Positions 17,559 to 26,882 of a stretch of 64,000 nucleotides of DNA are shown piece after piece. The position numbers and the translations under genes were made by a program. Under the pieces are notes generated by a model. The model saw only the letters and a program-made list of their open reading frames with translations. It searched no databases and had not been told where the DNA came from. Numbering within the stretch: position 1 is the first letter of the stretch; each line of letters opens with the position of its first letter. The DNA comes from Kordia algicida (GTDB lineage: Bacteria > Bacteroidota > Bacteroidia > Flavobacteriales > Flavobacteriaceae). The stretch is taken from NCBI RefSeq assembly GCF_051013375.1, contig NZ_CP142125.1; one strand, given 5' to 3'.

Positions 17559-17633
17559 CTCGAAGTGACGTTTTGGTTGTTTTAGAATTAAGTATTTATT
17601 TTGATAGTTCTCAATACTCAATTCTAACATCTT
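17559..17633 (+). repeat. Direct repeat, copy 2, upstream of alkB
   Basis: Same orientation and layout as 16917-16992: 20 identical starting bases, TTTTAGA, a diverged middle, CTCAATACTCA, and ATCTT. A short TTCGACTCCGCTCA motif precedes it at about 17530. Confidence 0.75.
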
Positions 17634-17637
17634 AAAT

Positions 17638-19218
17638 CTAACGAGCATACTGCGAGTTCACCAACTCAATCACACTCTCAACAGTTGGGAGTTTTGCAAC
17701 GCGAACGTCTTCAAAATGCTGTCTTGCTTCTTTGGCAGTTGTTTCACCAATACAATATGCAATTCCTTTGGCTTTGTTTGCTGATATGTAACTTTTTACC
17801 GTTGATGGACTGTAAAACATGACGCCTTCAATTCCATCTTGAAGCTTTTCAGCGTCCAATATGGTTTTGTACGCGTGTACTTCTGTAACTTGTATATGAT
17901 TTTCTTCTAGAATTGTTGGCAATGCATCTAAACGGATGTCGCTACAAAAATACGTTACCGTAGTTCCTTCCATGTATTCTACTAAATGTTCGGCAAGTAG
18001 TTTAGAGTTTCGTGCCGATTTTGCTACAGGACCAATTTTTTGCTCAATGAGTTTTTTGGTTCTGCGTCCAACACAGTAAATGTTTTGAAATTGTAATTCT
18101 TCCGAAGAAAAGTTTTGCACTAACGCTTCTACCGCATTTTTACTTGTAATTACCACATTTTTAATTGGTTTTCGAACTACTTGTGGCTTGATTCTATTCA
18201 AACTAATTTTGATGAAATCGCTACTTTCTGAGACAATTTTATCGTTGAAAAGTTGTCGTTGCGCTTCTGTCAAAAGTTTAGTAGAATATACATTGATTTG
18301 CTTTCCAGCATTTTTAATATCGTCCATCAAGCGTTTTCCGCCACGTTCAATGATGTAGTTTGAACAGTATTCGGCTAAGTCGTGATGTTCGCCTAGTTTT
18401 TCGTAACGCGTCACATAGATTCGCTTTGTTCCGTCTGTACTTAATAATACACCTTCAAGCGTAACTACTTCGTCTTTTATGTAGGCAATTGCTCCAATTG
18501 GCGCTGTACAACCACCTTCTAGTAAGTTTAGAAATTTACGTTCTATCGAAGTGCATATTTCTGTTTCTTCATGATTGATTTCTGCACAAATAGCACGAAT
18601 TTCTTCATCAGCTTCTAAAGCAGTAATCATAATAGCTCCTTGTGCTGGCGCGGGAATCATCCATTCAAGATTAACAGATTCTTCTGGTCGTAAACCAATA
18701 CGTCCCAATCCAGCGGCAGCGAATATAGCACCATTCCAATGCTCCGTATCTGCTAGCTTTTGCAAACGTGTGTTTACATTTCCACGTAAATCTTCAATGG
18801 TATGTGTTGGATATCTGTGGAGCCATTGTGCTTTTCGGCGTAAGCTTCCAGTAGCAATTACGGCGTTGCGTTGCGATAAAAATTCTTCGTTGTTTTTGAA
18901 GACTAAGGTATCGCGTACATTTCCACGTTTTAAAACTGCTGCTTGTACAATTCCTTTTGGTAATATTGTAGGAACATCTTTTAGTGAATGCACCGCAATA
19001 TCGATGTCATTGTTGAGCATCGCAATATCGAGCGTTCGTGTAAATATTCCGGTGATTCCGAGTTCGTATAGTGGTTTGTCTAAGACTAAATCGCCTGTAG
19101 CTTTTACGGGAACTAATTCGGTTTTGTGACCTAAAAATTCAAGCTGTTCTTGTACTACTTTAGCTTGCCACAATGCGAGTTCACTATCTCTAGTCCCGAT
19201 TCTGATGCGTTTACTCAT
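17638..19218 (-). CDS. hemC: Fused hydroxymethylbilane synthase / uroporphyrinogen-III synthase (HemC-HemD)
   Basis: 526 residues, about 215 longer than a lone HemC. Residues 1 to about 300 are HemC: VHSLKDVP with catalytic Asp81, RGNVNTRL near 145-152, and LLEGGCTAPIGA with Cys237, which binds the dipyrromethane cofactor. Residues about 305-526 are a HemD-type domain (VVITSKNAVEALVQNF, NIYCVGRRTKKLIEQ, GVMFYSPSTVKSYI, YCIGETTAKEARQHF). The product would turn porphobilinogen into uroporphyrinogen III in one chain. The ATG overlaps the hemA stop by 4 bases (ATGA). I saw no frameshift, so this is a true fusion as sequenced. Confidence 0.95.
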   Translation of the reverse strand: MSKRIRIGTRDSELALWQAKVVQEQLEFLGHKTELVPVKATGDLVLDKPLYELGITGIFTRTLDIAMLNNDIDIAVHSLKDVPTILPKGIVQAAVLKRGNVRDTLVFKNNEEFLSQRNAVIATGSLRRKAQWLHRYPTHTIEDLRGNVNTRLQKLADTEHWNGAIFAAAGLGRIGLRPEESVNLEWMIPAPAQGAIMITALEADEEIRAICAEINHEETEICTSIERKFLNLLEGGCTAPIGAIAYIKDEVVTLEGVLLSTDGTKRIYVTRYEKLGEHHDLAEYCSNYIIERGGKRLMDDIKNAGKQINVYSTKLLTEAQRQLFNDKIVSESSDFIKISLNRIKPQVVRKPIKNVVITSKNAVEALVQNFSSEELQFQNIYCVGRRTKKLIEQKIGPVAKSARNSKLLAEHLVEYMEGTTVTYFCSDIRLDALPTILEENHIQVTEVHAYKTILDAEKLQDGIEGVMFYSPSTVKSYISANKAKGIAYCIGETTAKEARQHFEDVRVAKLPTVESVIELVNSQYAR

Positions 19219-20474
19219 AGTGAGTTATTTTCCAATTGAAATACTTTTTGTATCAATGCTACACTTTCTTCTGAAGTTGTGTTTTCATCTTTGAGATGAT
19301 TGGCGAATTGTGTAGTTATTTTTTGAATGATTCTGTTGCTGATGATTTCTGCTTGCGATTCGTCGAAATCACTGAGTTTCTTACGTTGAAAATTGATTTC
19401 AGCATTTTTCATCGCCGTGAGTTTTTGCTTCAACGCTTTGATCGTTGGTGCAAATTTTCGCGTTTCCAACCAAGCTGTAAATTCCGTTTTTACTTCATCA
19501 ATAATAATTTCTGCTTTTGGAATGTGCGCTTTTCTTCGTTCTAGAGTTTCATCGGTAATTTGCGATAACGCATCTAAATGAACTAAAGTGATGTTGTCTA
19601 ATTCTTTGACATCGCGTGAAACATTTTCAGGAATCGACAAGTCTAAGATGAGTAATTCTTTATCGGTAGGAAGGTCTTTTTTAGAAACCGTTGGCGTTTG
19701 TGCGCCTGTTGCTACAATGAGAACGTCTGTATTTTGAATTTCTTCATTGAGTTTTACGTAATCTTTTACGACCAAGTTGAATTTCCCTGCAATTTTTTCT
19801 GCTTTGTCTTTGGTACGATTGATAAGCGTAATGTGATTGTTTTTGGTGTGTTTTACCAAATTTTCACAAGTGTTTCTACCAATTTTACCTGTTCCGAAAA
19901 GCAAAATATTTTTTTCGGGCATGTTGGCAACATTTTTTAGGATGTATTGTACTGAAGCAAAAGCGACAGATGTTGCGCCCGAAGATATTTCTGTTTCGTT
20001 TTTGATACGTTTGCTCGCCGTAATTACTGCATTTACCAAACGTTCCATGAAACCGTTTATCAATCCTACTTTTTGTGAATTTTTGAATCCTTTTCGCAAT
20101 TGCGAGATGATTTCAAAATCTCCTAGAATTTGACTGTCTAATCCTGTACCAACTCTAAAAAGGTGTGAAATGGCATCTTTGTTCTTATGAACGTAGGCTA
20201 CTTCTTGAAATTCTTCGACACTTCCGTTAGAATTGTCACATAATAATTTGATGAGTTGATAAGGATGTTGTGCAAAACCGTAGATTTCAGTTCTGTTACA
20301 GGTCGAAATAATCAACGCGCCATCGCCAATTTCATTATCTTTGATTGTTGAAAGAATGGAAGCTTTTGCAGTATCTGCTAAACTAAATTTTCCACGAATG
20401 TGCGCATCTGCTTTTTTATAGCTCATGCCTACACAGTAGAAAGAATTATGTTTTGAAATATTGTATTGCTTCAT
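19215..20474 (-). CDS. hemA: Glutamyl-tRNA reductase HemA
   Basis: 419 residues from the ATG at 20474; a TTG at 20510 would add 12 residues but the ATG fits the family start better. It reduces glutamyl-tRNA to glutamate-1-semialdehyde, the first committed step of tetrapyrrole synthesis. The sequence shows the catalytic Cys59 in STCNRTEIYG, SQILGDFEII near 114-123, the NADPH-binding loop GTGKIGR near 194-200, and a C-terminal dimerisation helix part. It is first in the hem run and divergent from an AraC regulator, so heme synthesis may be controlled at this spacer. Confidence 0.97.
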   Translation of the reverse strand: MKQYNISKHNSFYCVGMSYKKADAHIRGKFSLADTAKASILSTIKDNEIGDGALIISTCNRTEIYGFAQHPYQLIKLLCDNSNGSVEEFQEVAYVHKNKDAISHLFRVGTGLDSQILGDFEIISQLRKGFKNSQKVGLINGFMERLVNAVITASKRIKNETEISSGATSVAFASVQYILKNVANMPEKNILLFGTGKIGRNTCENLVKHTKNNHITLINRTKDKAEKIAGKFNLVVKDYVKLNEEIQNTDVLIVATGAQTPTVSKKDLPTDKELLILDLSIPENVSRDVKELDNITLVHLDALSQITDETLERRKAHIPKAEIIIDEVKTEFTAWLETRKFAPTIKALKQKLTAMKNAEINFQRKKLSDFDESQAEIISNRIIQKITTQFANHLKDENTTSEESVALIQKVFQLENNSL

Positions 20475-20549
20475 GGGAATCTTAAAATCGTTAACAAAAG
20501 TATCATTCAACGAGAAATAAAAATAACGCTTAAAGGACTTTTTATAACG

Positions 20550-20599
20550 CTACAAGTTTTTTATGATAAATATCATGAAAAATTTATGAAAAGTTGTAG
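20550..20599. promoter_or_regulatory. Nested inverted repeats between hemA and araC (candidate operator)
   Basis: The outer arms CTACAAGTTTT (20550-20560) and AAAAGTTGTAG (20589-20599) pair with one mismatch. Inside lies the palindrome ATGATAAATATCAT (20563-20576). The spacer serves two divergent genes, one of them a DNA-binding regulator. Confidence 0.45.
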
Positions 20600-20677
20600 T
20601 TTTATAGCAAAATAGGGCTTTTTAGGCTATTTAACATAGAATGATTCTAAATAAGATCAAAACGAGTATTTCGATTT

Positions 20678-21565
20678 ATGGAAGAAAAAAATATCGCTCA
20701 AAGTACTTTTAAAGAGACTCAAGTAGAGGAAGGTTTTTATATTTTGAAACTTCAAAAAGAGAGTGATGATACACAGCAACTTATCCGCGAAATTGACAGT
20801 AGTTTTATACAATTTCATTTTTGTGTGAAAGGACATTGCAAGTTCAATTTTAATAATGGACGTTATGCTTTTGATGTGAAAGATGAACATGCGTTGTTGT
20901 TGTACAATCCGCAAACAGATTTGCCAATTAATGTAGATGTAGCACCAAAAACGTGGTTGATTTCTGTGTTGATTCCCATAAAAAAGTTTCATTCTTTGTT
21001 TTCTACTGAAGCCAATTATATTCACTTTTTGGATGCCGATAAGAAAGATAAAAAGTATTACGATAACAAGAAAATAACGCCAATGATGGCTGTTGTGCTG
21101 AATCAGATGTTGAGTAATAATATGCACAAATCGATCAAGAAATTGTATTTAAAAGGAAAGGCTTATGAGTTGTTGAGTTTGTATTTTAATAGAAGTGAAG
21201 ATGCTGATATTGAGCAATGTCCGTTTTTGGTGGATGAAGATAATGTACTAAAAATTCGTCGAGCAAAAGATATTATTATCGCCAATATGGCAGAACCGCC
21301 AAGTTTGCAAGAATTGGCAAATGAAGTTGGTTTGAATATTAAGAAACTGAAAGAAGGCTTTAAGCAAATTTATGGCGATTCGGTATTTAGCTTTTTGTTT
21401 GATTATAAGATGGAATACGCGCGTAAATTGCTCGAATCAGGAAGTTATAATGTAAATGAAGTTGGTCATAAAGTCGGTTATAGCACGGCAAGTCATTTTA
21501 TTGCGGCTTTTAAAAAGAAATACGGAACGACGCCGAAGAAGTATATTTTGTCGAGTGCAGGATGA
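20678..21565 (+). CDS. AraC-family transcriptional regulator, divergent from hemA
   Basis: 295 residues. The C-terminal 100 residues hold two helix-turn-helix units of the AraC type (SLQELANEVGLNIKKLKEGFKQIYG, then VNEVGHKVGYSTASHFIAAFKKKYGTTPKKYI). The N-terminal 180 residues do not look like a standard sugar-binding cupin and may be a sensor of another ligand. An AraC gene beside hemA is a common arrangement in flavobacteria. I infer it may control heme genes, but the ligand and targets are unknown. Confidence 0.88.
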   Translation: MEEKNIAQSTFKETQVEEGFYILKLQKESDDTQQLIREIDSSFIQFHFCVKGHCKFNFNNGRYAFDVKDEHALLLYNPQTDLPINVDVAPKTWLISVLIPIKKFHSLFSTEANYIHFLDADKKDKKYYDNKKITPMMAVVLNQMLSNNMHKSIKKLYLKGKAYELLSLYFNRSEDADIEQCPFLVDEDNVLKIRRAKDIIIANMAEPPSLQELANEVGLNIKKLKEGFKQIYGDSVFSFLFDYKMEYARKLLESGSYNVNEVGHKVGYSTASHFIAAFKKKYGTTPKKYILSSAG

Positions 21566-22211
21566 TTTTAGGTTCGCTTCACTTCGACTCCGCTCAGTGC
21601 GAGCGCTCAGTGCAAGCGCTTTTAGGTTCGCTTCGCTTAATTCAAAGATTTAAAATTTAATGATTCAAGGTTGTTTCTAACACTATTTATAAATAAATTC
21701 CTTTGATATTTTCAATTAAAAGTTTGATTATGGAATTTTGGTATCGCTTTCGCTCAAAGTATATTGGTATTTTAGTTTGAATTTCCAATAACTCTTAGAA
21801 CTTGACTAATACCAAATACCCAAAAACTAATACCTGAAATTCAATGATTCAAGGTTGTTTCGATTTTAGAAACTTTGGGTTTAGACTTGCTACGCTTTTA
21901 GACTTGTTTCTGCGTCGCAAAAACCGCTTAGAACGCTTTGCTTTTAGAACTTTTCTTAACTTACTAAAACTTTTTCAATCGTAAAATTCACTAGAATTGA
22001 CGATTTTTATCAAAATGCACAACGGGTTAATTGATACATTTTCAAATTTTCAAATTGCTACATTAGTTAGACTGGCTATGCTTTTAGATTTTAGATGTAC
22101 TTTGTTTTGGTATTTTGATCGTGAAACTATGTTATCTTTTTAAACTCAGCGAGAAAATCTAATATACTAACAATCTAATAAGTCTAAGTAAATCTAAGTT
22201 GTCTAGAAAAA
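21566..22211. repeat. 646-base gene-free region made of dispersed repeat fragments
   Basis: It lies between convergent genes. It holds TTCGACTCCGCTCAGTG-type motifs at about 21580-21620, a short AGCGCT hairpin that may end the araC transcript, and two exact copies of AATGATTCAAGGTTGTTTC (21659-21677 and 21843-21861). It also holds an 18-base match, ATTGATACATTTTCAAAT, at 22030-22047 that recurs at 58475-58492, and reiterated TCTAAG/TCTAAT words near 22150-22205. No open frame, tRNA or transposase remnant is visible. Confidence 0.65.
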
Positions 22212-25200
22212 TCATCTTCTTCCACTGACACGTTTTCGTTTTTTATATTTTACCAATTCGACAATGTTTTCAAACATTTCATCTTCAATTTCGTCACCAT
22301 AAATTCGTTCGCCACTGTAATTTTTGGTTGTTGCATACGCTTTTGTATTTAATGTCGGCTTTTTGATGAAAGCAATATGGTATAATTTACTTCGCGTGCT
22401 GTATCGGTTTTCTTGTGTTACTTTGAAAAAGTAAATTTCAATTTCGCCATCTTCATTGGTAATGTCAATTGTTTTGATGAATTCGATCGTGTCTTCTTCT
22501 TCGTCCAATCCAATACGACTGGTCAATCCTGCTTGTGCATAGCGTTGTTGTGTTTTTAGAGAATCGGGCACAATAGATAGTTTGTCTTTTTCTGCTAGTT
22601 TCCACAAAGAAGAAGCCAATGCTTTTTCTTTGAAGATTGTTTTTTCTTTGAGTTCTTCAGGAATCATTTCGTCGTTTTCGGCTAATAAAGCTAAGTAGGT
22701 TGTCAATGCCGATTTTGCATCTGTTTTGATGAGTTTGCTAAAGAAATCTTTGATTTTTTTGTCTTTTCGAAAAGGAAATAACAATTTTACATAGGTTTCC
22801 AACGCTGTACTACTTTTGTAATTGTACGATGATGATTTTCCTAAGTTTCGCTTGATTTCGATTTTAGCATCATTCAACAATTGATTTTTGTATTTTTTGT
22901 AGCTTTTTGGCTTTAATAAACTACTATCGGTTAATTGCGTTAATAGTTGATAAATTGGCGTTTTATATTCTTGAATACTCGAATATTGAAGCAATTCTGG
23001 AAACAATTCTTTTTTGAGTGCTAAGTTGTCTTTTCCCGTTTTAAATAATCTGCTTGTTCCTCTTGAATCTAGCGGAAAATCTTTTTCTAACAACTTTAAA
23101 ACCATTTTATACGACGCTTCGTCTTTTTGCTGTAAGAGCGATTTTAATATCGCAGTTTGCGTTTTTGGTTTGTCATACGCTTTTATATATAATTGTTGAA
23201 AGAATGGATGAATCCTGTCGTTTTCAAGCTTTCCTAATGATGAAATTAGATAGTTTTTGATGTTTTCACGATCTTCAGGAAAATCATGTTCGTTTAATAA
23301 AGAAATGATCGTGTTGGCATGTTTGTCATCAAACTTAATTTTTGCATACGCTTTGAGTACAATACTGTCATTATTTTTGATGCCATCAAAGAAAATATCT
23401 GTTTTATCGGCAAATACATCTTTACCAAGTAACGTATCTTTTGGTGTAAATGTATCGTAAAAATTCTTTACAAATTCAGAACGTTCGGCAATAGAATCTT
23501 CCAACGTAGACAAGCTGAATAAAACACCTTGTTTTAAGATATTTTTTCGGTACACACGTTTGGCACTTGCCGTGTCACGCAGTATGTATGTACTTGTATA
23601 TATATCATTTTCATGCTCGTATTTTTTATCTTCAATCACAAATTTATATTCGTAATTGCGTTCTATAGCATTTCGTAAACTGTCAATATTATGAAACATT
23701 TGCAAGTCGTGATATTTCATGCGTTGTACAAACACTTTTTCATTACTTTTTGAGGTGTATGAAATGTATTTTTTCTCCTGATCGTACGCTTTTTTATCTA
23801 TTTTGTATCTTCCGTAAGAGCGAACTACAGGTTGTTTGGTATTGGTCAATACCGAAAAATGGAGTGAAGTATCTACTACCGTTTTGAACTTTTTGTATTT
23901 TGGTGTTTTGAGTTTGAACGACTTAAAATAGTTGTTTTTCTTTTCATCTGAATCACCAATATAACCAAGCAAATAATAGCTTTCGTCTTTAACAATAGTT
24001 TTTAGGTGAATTTTCTGTTGCGTTACGGTATCAATAATTGCAGAAGATTCATAACTCGTGTATTTATAATCGACAAAATTGCCGTCAATCTTCTCAATGT
24101 CTAGTTTTTTGTAGAAATTATCGTGAATGTAACTAGCTTCAAACGCATCTTCTTCAATATAACTTACATCATTATTAAAGACTTCTTTAAAGAAAAAGTA
24201 TTCGCCATTTACCTCAGCTTGCAACAGTTTGTTTCCTGCATTTTTTGTGTTGTCAGAAATAAAATTAGAAGGAAATAAAAATTCGTATTTATTATACTCA
24301 GAAGTATAGGTTTTGAACTCGTTTTCGGTAGAACGGAATTTGAGTGAGCCAAATATTTCCTGTTCGTATTGCAATACAAAGTCTTTCTTTCCACCAAATT
24401 TGATGATAATCATTTCCAACGGCGTTTTGTAAATGTGATATTTTTGATAATCGCCTTTTTTGGTTTTATTGACAATGCTAAATCCTGGATACGGACTTGT
24501 CAATGTTTTTTTAGAAATAATATCGCCTGGAATATCTTCGTATAATAATGGATCAATTTCTTCAAGCGTAATTTTTTCTTCGTTTGGCAAATGATCGTAT
24601 GTATTCAATCGAGAAATGGTCAAATAAGCACCATTTGTCATGTCGGGCGCTAAATAAAATTTTTGATCTTTATAGACGAATTCTCGAAGTTCATCAAAAG
24701 TTTTTATGGTGATAAAACCATCTGGTGTGCTATACGTATTTAAATAAGGTTTTACATATAAATCTTCCAATGCTACTTTGGCTTTGAGTGCAAACTCTGT
24801 CTGTTTTGAAGTCAATGGTTTTACGGTATAACCACGATCTTCCAACATTTGAAGCATGCCTTTTTCGCCAGCCAAATGCGCGGCTCCAACACCTGCAAAA
24901 ACGGTTTTGTGTTGCATTAACGAATCCATCACAATGACCATATTTTCATTGCGTTTAAACAACATATTTTCACGATAATAGTTAGTGTTTACTGCGGCTC
25001 CAATAGAATCTAGCAAATCGATATTTCGATCTCGGTATACATCTTCTTGAACGGTATATCGGTTTTTATTTTTAAATTTTTTCTGAACCCATTCATCTGC
25101 TTTTTTCTTTCGGACATTGTAGGCTGCGCGCGATGTTAAAAAACGTGATTCTTCGATGTCTTCTAAGCTTATGATAGGTTTGTTATTCTTTTTTCCAGCT

Positions 25201-25649
25201 TGATAGATAAACATATCCAAATACGTTTCTTCCTCAAAATCATCTGCGCCAGCTTGTTTTCTGTATAAATATCCGTTAATGATTCTATTGTCAAATCGGA
25301 TAATACGTCGAACCGTTTCTTTCTTTGAAAATTGCGGGTTAAAGCTTCGATTGTAAAAATTTCCGCCACCATACGATGGAGCAGAAATATTATTCATACT
25401 TTCATAATTGTGCGCCAACCAAGTTGTTGGGTCAGATTCTAAAGCAACTGTTTCAGCTTCTTCCAACGCTTTAAAAAATACATCATCTAAGCGAAACGCA
25501 ACTTTTTTGCTCACGTGCATGGTTCCGTATAAATAGGAAGGTTTTTCCATGCCGTTTCCAGAAATCTCCCAAAGAAGACTTTGTTTATTTTCTTGTGATA
25601 AAAGGAGTGATGTGCAGCACAGAAATAGTAGTGAAATATATACTCTCAT
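22212..25649 (-). CDS. Very large secreted TraB/GumN-domain protein
   Basis: 1145 residues. A signal peptide comes first (cleaved near LLSQ). A TraB/GumN domain spans about 24-285: LLWEISGNGMEKPSYLYGTMHV and ETVALESDP at the start and FAGVGAAHLAGEKGMLQML near 245-275. These are the two motifs of the family, a putative erythromycin-esterase/Tiki-like metalloprotease fold. The remaining 850 residues are Lys-, Tyr- and Glu-rich and match nothing I know; parts at about 760-1000 look like alpha-helical repeats. Normal members are about 300 residues, so the C-terminal extension is unusual but occurs in related flavobacteria. It is a single gene, divergent from hemH. Confidence 0.8.
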   Translation of the reverse strand: MRVYISLLFLCCTSLLLSQENKQSLLWEISGNGMEKPSYLYGTMHVSKKVAFRLDDVFFKALEEAETVALESDPTTWLAHNYESMNNISAPSYGGGNFYNRSFNPQFSKKETVRRIIRFDNRIINGYLYRKQAGADDFEEETYLDMFIYQAGKKNNKPIISLEDIEESRFLTSRAAYNVRKKKADEWVQKKFKNKNRYTVQEDVYRDRNIDLLDSIGAAVNTNYYRENMLFKRNENMVIVMDSLMQHKTVFAGVGAAHLAGEKGMLQMLEDRGYTVKPLTSKQTEFALKAKVALEDLYVKPYLNTYSTPDGFITIKTFDELREFVYKDQKFYLAPDMTNGAYLTISRLNTYDHLPNEEKITLEEIDPLLYEDIPGDIISKKTLTSPYPGFSIVNKTKKGDYQKYHIYKTPLEMIIIKFGGKKDFVLQYEQEIFGSLKFRSTENEFKTYTSEYNKYEFLFPSNFISDNTKNAGNKLLQAEVNGEYFFFKEVFNNDVSYIEEDAFEASYIHDNFYKKLDIEKIDGNFVDYKYTSYESSAIIDTVTQQKIHLKTIVKDESYYLLGYIGDSDEKKNNYFKSFKLKTPKYKKFKTVVDTSLHFSVLTNTKQPVVRSYGRYKIDKKAYDQEKKYISYTSKSNEKVFVQRMKYHDLQMFHNIDSLRNAIERNYEYKFVIEDKKYEHENDIYTSTYILRDTASAKRVYRKNILKQGVLFSLSTLEDSIAERSEFVKNFYDTFTPKDTLLGKDVFADKTDIFFDGIKNNDSIVLKAYAKIKFDDKHANTIISLLNEHDFPEDRENIKNYLISSLGKLENDRIHPFFQQLYIKAYDKPKTQTAILKSLLQQKDEASYKMVLKLLEKDFPLDSRGTSRLFKTGKDNLALKKELFPELLQYSSIQEYKTPIYQLLTQLTDSSLLKPKSYKKYKNQLLNDAKIEIKRNLGKSSSYNYKSSTALETYVKLLFPFRKDKKIKDFFSKLIKTDAKSALTTYLALLAENDEMIPEELKEKTIFKEKALASSLWKLAEKDKLSIVPDSLKTQQRYAQAGLTSRIGLDEEEDTIEFIKTIDITNEDGEIEIYFFKVTQENRYSTRSKLYHIAFIKKPTLNTKAYATTKNYSGERIYGDEIEDEMFENIVELVKYKKRKRVSGRR

Positions 25650-25817
25650 AAAGAAGTCAAAATTTTAATGGTACTCGTGTAATCGGTAATTTTTTAACAA
25701 TGTACTAAAGATATGAATTCTTTCATGTTAATAGAATCATAATGCGTAAAAAAGCCTTTTAAATGAGTGTATAGACATTTCCTATGATTCCCTATTTATT
25801 TATTGAAGATAGAGTCG

Positions 25818-25825
25818 TATTTTTG
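25818..25825 (+). promoter_or_regulatory. -7 promoter box for hemH
   Basis: TATTTTTG matches TAnnTTTG and lies 22 bases before the ATG at 25848 but after the TTG at 25803. It therefore supports the ATG as the start. Confidence 0.5.
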
Positions 25826-25847
25826 TAATTCTCAAAAAAGAAAACAA

Positions 25848-26882
25848 ATGAAAGGTGTATTACTGATTAATCTTGGCTCACCTGATAGCCCAAATCCTAA
25901 AGATGTAAAAAAATATTTAGGCGAATTTTTAATGGACGAACGCGTAATTGATGTTCCAAAATGGCTTCGTACTTTTTTAGTAAAAGGAATTATTTTGAAT
26001 ACGCGACCAAAAAAATCTGCAAAAGCATATCAAAAAATCTGGTGGGATGAAGGTTCGCCGCTCATCATTATTTCAGAACGTTTTCAGAAAAAAGTGCAAG
26101 AACGCGCCAAAGTTCCTGTAGCGTTAGGAATGCGTTATGGTTCTATGAGTATTCAAAAAGGATTGCAAGAATTACATGACCAAGGTGTTGATGAGGTTTT
26201 GGTAGTGCCATTGTATCCACATTACGCAATGTCTTCTACAGAAACAGTTATTGAAAAAACGAAAGAAGAACAGCAAAAGCATTTTCCAAATATGGAATTG
26301 ACTATCGTGCCTTCTTTTTACAATCATCCAGATTATATCCGCGTACTTTCAGAAAAAATAAAAGAAAATTTAGAAGGTGTCGATTACGATCACATTCTAT
26401 TTTCATATCACGGAATTCCCGAAAGACATATTCGCAAAACAGATCCGACAAAATCACACTGTAAAATTGATGGAAGTTGTTGCAATACACCTTCAAAAGC
26501 ACACGAATTTTGTTATAGACATCAATGTTTTGAAACCACCAAATTGGTTGCCGAATATTTAAATCTTCCAGAAGGAAAATATAGCGATTCTTTCCAATCG
26601 CGCTTAGGTGGCGATCCTTGGTTAAAACCGTATACTGATAAAGAATTTGAGCGTTTTCCAGAAGAAGGAAAGAAAAATTTAGTGGTTATCACGCCTGCAT
26701 TTGTCGCTGATTGTTTGGAAACGCTAGAAGAAATTGCCATGGAAGGTGAAGAAGAATTTAAAGAAGCTGGCGGAGAAGAATACAAGCATATTCCGTGTTT
26801 AAATGACGATGATGCTTGGGTAAAAGTAATGACACGTTGGATTAACGAATGGAGTGTAGCTAAAGCAGAAGTAACTGCCTAA
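25848..26882 (+). CDS. hemH: Ferrochelatase HemH
   Basis: 344 residues. It inserts Fe(II) into protoporphyrin IX, the last step of protoheme synthesis. It starts MKGVLLINLGSPDSP, shows PLYPHYAMSST near 121-131, the catalytic His188 in LFSYHGIPERH, and FQSRLGGDPWLKPYT. Cys205, Cys211, Cys212, Cys222 and Cys227 form a cluster just after the active-site loop. Some bacterial ferrochelatases hold a [2Fe-2S] cluster, and these residues could be its ligands. The stop overlaps the MATE gene start by one base (TAATG). Confidence 0.96.
   Translation: MKGVLLINLGSPDSPNPKDVKKYLGEFLMDERVIDVPKWLRTFLVKGIILNTRPKKSAKAYQKIWWDEGSPLIIISERFQKKVQERAKVPVALGMRYGSMSIQKGLQELHDQGVDEVLVVPLYPHYAMSSTETVIEKTKEEQQKHFPNMELTIVPSFYNHPDYIRVLSEKIKENLEGVDYDHILFSYHGIPERHIRKTDPTKSHCKIDGSCCNTPSKAHEFCYRHQCFETTKLVAEYLNLPEGKYSDSFQSRLGGDPWLKPYTDKEFERFPEEGKKNLVVITPAFVADCLETLEEIAMEGEEEFKEAGGEEYKHIPCLNDDDAWVKVMTRWINEWSVAKAEVTA

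Noticed and set aside
18575..19129. Antisense open frame of 184 codons under hemC
   Set aside because: The hemC domain is certain on the minus strand; the antisense frame shows no domain or signal.
20475..20510. TTG start for hemA 12 residues upstream
   Set aside because: The ATG at 20474 gives the usual HemA N terminus.
20657..21127. Open frame of 156 codons on the minus strand across the araC gene
   Set aside because: It is antisense to a clear AraC family protein, has low-complexity composition and no recognisable domain.
25803..25847. TTG start for hemH 15 residues upstream
   Set aside because: A TAnnTTTG promoter box lies after it, and the ATG at 25848 gives the typical MKGVLLINLGSP start.
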